A stretch of 14,849 nucleotides of DNA from Thermoplasmata archaeon (GTDB lineage Archaea > Thermoplasmatota > Thermoplasmata > Thermoplasmatales > Thermoplasmataceae), in the NCBI GenBank assembly GCA_021797055.1, contig JAKAAI010000042.1:1-14849 (forward strand), read 5' to 3'. Positions 13,764 through 14,849 of this stretch are shown here, piece by piece (position 1 is the stretch's first letter; each line of letters starts with the position of its first letter). The notes under the pieces are model-generated. The model was not told the origin of the DNA. It was given only the letters and a program-made list of their open reading frames with translations, and did no database searches. The position numbers and the translations under genes are program-made.

Positions 13764-14084
13764 ATGGAATCGAAAAGATCATACGTCGCTGAGGAAAAAC
13801 TTAAGATCGTCCTGGAAGGGATGAGCGGAACCATCTCAGTATCGGATCTGTGCAGGAAATACGACATCAAACCTGCAAGATTCTACTACTGGAAGGATCA
13901 GCTACTGAACAGTGCCCCTGAGATATTTGAGAATCGCGGAAGAAAGGTGGATGAGGATCGCATAAGGGCAGAGAAGGAAAGTGAGATATCAAGACTCAAG
14001 GCAACAATAGCTGAAGTTGTGCAGGAAAACCTTGACATGAAAAAAAAGTTTGGAGATCGCTTGCAGGGGAGGGAAAGGATATGA
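13764..14084 (+). CDS. IS3-family transposase OrfA (HTH subunit)
   Basis: 106 residues. An HTH of the transposase-8 type spans about 7-48 (EEKLKIVLEG, then SVSDLCRKYDI and FYYWKDQLL), which binds the IS ends. A leucine-zipper-like coiled coil follows at about 73-95 (ISRLKATIAEVVQENLDMKKK), as in IS911 OrfA where it drives multimerisation. An in-frame ATG at 13743 would add seven residues, but I choose 13764. It aligns with the start of the related first copy, and the AAATTAATTA box at 13727-13736 is 28-37 nt upstream of it and only 7 nt from 13743. The stop overlaps the orfB ATG. An A8G run near the 3' end could direct -1 frameshifting to give an OrfAB fusion. Confidence 0.87.
   Translation: MESKRSYVAEEKLKIVLEGMSGTISVSDLCRKYDIKPARFYYWKDQLLNSAPEIFENRGRKVDEDRIRAEKESEISRLKATIAEVVQENLDMKKKFGDRLQGRERI
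14040..14048 (+). promoter_or_regulatory. Candidate -1 frameshift site (A8G) in orfA
   Basis: Eight A residues followed by G, read as AAA AAA AAG in the orfA frame, contain the A-AAA-AAG slippery heptamer used by IS3-family elements. orfB lies in the -1 frame, and that frame is open from the slippery site to the orfB ATG. A strong Shine-Dalgarno-like GGGGAGGG (14066-14073) precedes the orfB ATG, so separate initiation of OrfB is also possible. Confidence 0.65.
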
Positions 14085-14849
14085 GATCTCTTTTCTATGA
14101 TATCCACAGAACAGTGATGAAAGCCATGGAACGCTCAGGACATTCCCTGAAGAGAACCCTGAAAATACTGGGGATATCCAGATCCTGGTACTATTCACAG
14201 ATGGATTTCTCACCCCTTCTGGACGGAAGATTCAATCCACTTGCTGTCAGGGATGATGATGAATGGATTGTCATCGGCTTCAGGAATGGGCATCCAGCAA
14301 TGTCATTCAGGGAGATTGCATATACTCTGATAGACGGGGATCTTGCATATCTTTCCCCTTCTGCAGTCTACAGGATACTGAAGAAACACGATCTGATAAC
14401 GCCATGGAACCGCAGGACATGGGAATCCACCAGACCTGAACATGCGAAATCCCCTGATGAGAAGTGGCAGACCGATATTATGTATGTGAAAATACATGGA
14501 AGGTTCTTCTACCTAATCATTTTCATTGATGAGTATTCCAGGTGCATTGTCCATCATAACCTTCTCACATCAATGGATGCAGATTCCGTGTCACTGGAGG
14601 CACAGGCAGCCATTGAAAAGCTCAGGAAAGATTCAGTTGCAGAGCCCGTAATACAGTCGGATAACGGATCATCATTCATTGCCATGGAATTCAGGATAGT
14701 ATTGAGGGAGAACCACCTGACCCAGAAACTCATAAGGCCCCATACACCTGAACAGAACGGAATAGTTGAGAGGGCAAACAAGACAATGAGGGAATCACTT
14801 GCGCCGGTAATACTGACAGACTATGAACAGGCGAAATCTGAAATATCCA
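14081..14849 (+). CDS. IS3-family transposase OrfB (DDE integrase domain), partial
   Basis: 256 codons are open from the ATG at 14081 to the window edge without a stop, so the 3' end is missing. Residues 1-110 form the N-terminal HTH_21-like region (GHPAMSFREIAYTL, then SPSAVYRILKKHDL). The rve catalytic core begins near 126 (DEKWQTDIMYV). The catalytic triad is D132 in WQTDI, D194 in IQSDNGSSF and E230 in PEQNGIVERANK, with 35 residues between D194 and E230: the DD(35)E spacing and the conserved K/R seven residues after E (K234 region) of IS3 transposases. It joins strand transfer of the IS ends through an excised circle intermediate in known members. The start overlaps the OrfA stop by ATGA. 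It is likely expressed both alone and as OrfAB. Confidence 0.92.
   Translation, partial: MRSLFYDIHRTVMKAMERSGHSLKRTLKILGISRSWYYSQMDFSPLLDGRFNPLAVRDDDEWIVIGFRNGHPAMSFREIAYTLIDGDLAYLSPSAVYRILKKHDLITPWNRRTWESTRPEHAKSPDEKWQTDIMYVKIHGRFFYLIIFIDEYSRCIVHHNLLTSMDADSVSLEAQAAIEKLRKDSVAEPVIQSDNGSSFIAMEFRIVLRENHLTQKLIRPHTPEQNGIVERANKTMRESLAPVILTDYEQAKSEIS

Larger units (their letters stand above)
13649..14849 (+). mobile_element. IS3-family insertion sequence, 3' end beyond the window
   Basis: The left end reads TGATCTGCCCCCC, then TGGACA 19 bp in, matching the TGATC...CCC...TGGACA terminal pattern of IS3-family elements. It is followed by orfA (13764-14084) and orfB (14081 to the edge) in the standard -1 arrangement. 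The right inverted repeat and the target duplication are outside the window. Both reading frames are undamaged as far as visible, so the copy may be active. Confidence 0.85.

Noticed and set aside
13564..13782. 72-codon minus-strand open frame across the IS3 junction
   Set aside because: It crosses the insertion junction and both IS3 leaders in antisense, so it is an artefact of the nesting.
14303..14781. Minus-strand open frames of 64-75 codons at the right end
   Set aside because: They lie antisense to orfB, which has a complete D-D-E triad and an uninterrupted frame to the window edge.

Overview
The window looks like archaeal DNA, most likely from the Thermoplasmatales (Thermoplasma, Ferroplasma or Cuniculiplasma type). 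The signs are A/T-rich TATA boxes about 25 nt upstream of start codons with almost no 5' leader, AGG and ATA as common Arg and Ile codons, a cell-surface glycan gene set, and a membrane protein whose outer domain is packed with N-glycosylation sequons. This placement is an inference; no rRNA or single-copy marker lies in the window.

Layout. (1) 4-2082, minus: a 692-residue protein with an N-terminal helix-turn-helix and two long coiled coils, of unknown function. (2) 2083-2681: about 600 bp without a convincing gene, holding a perfect 10-bp inverted repeat (2404-2426) and a GC-rich, CpG-dense cluster of overlapping palindromes (2489-2573). (3) 2682-5779, minus: three separately promoted genes, namely GDP-mannose 4,6-dehydratase, a GT4 glycosyltransferase and an FkbM-type methyltransferase. 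(4) 5780-6254: a divergent intergenic region. (5) 6255-11203, plus: a tight operon of a 1016-residue polytopic membrane protein (GT-C-like, with a sequon-rich ectodomain), a GT2-like glycosyltransferase and a GT4 glycosyltransferase. (6) 11234-11562: the left end of an IS21-family element with three terminal repeats at 24-bp spacing and a truncated istA. (7) 11725-13175, minus: a GT2 glycosyltransferase translationally coupled (ATGA) to an upstream glycosyltransferase that has lost its N-terminal half. (8) 13327-14849: a pile-up of insertion sequences, made of an IS1182-like transposase fragment, the 5' remnant of one IS3-family element, and a second, related IS3-family element inserted into it. 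The second element has its left end, orfA, an A8G slippery run and orfB with a full D-D-E triad; orfB runs off the window edge.

Together, regions 3, 5 and 7 form a surface polysaccharide or protein-glycosylation locus. Gmd supplies GDP-4-keto-6-deoxy-mannose, the cytosolic GT2 and GT4 enzymes would build a chain, the methyltransferase may cap or decorate it, and the large membrane protein could act on lipid-linked sugars outside the cell. No reductase that would complete GDP-rhamnose or GDP-fucose is in the window. The locus is interrupted and eroded by three IS families, as expected of a variable surface-glycan island.
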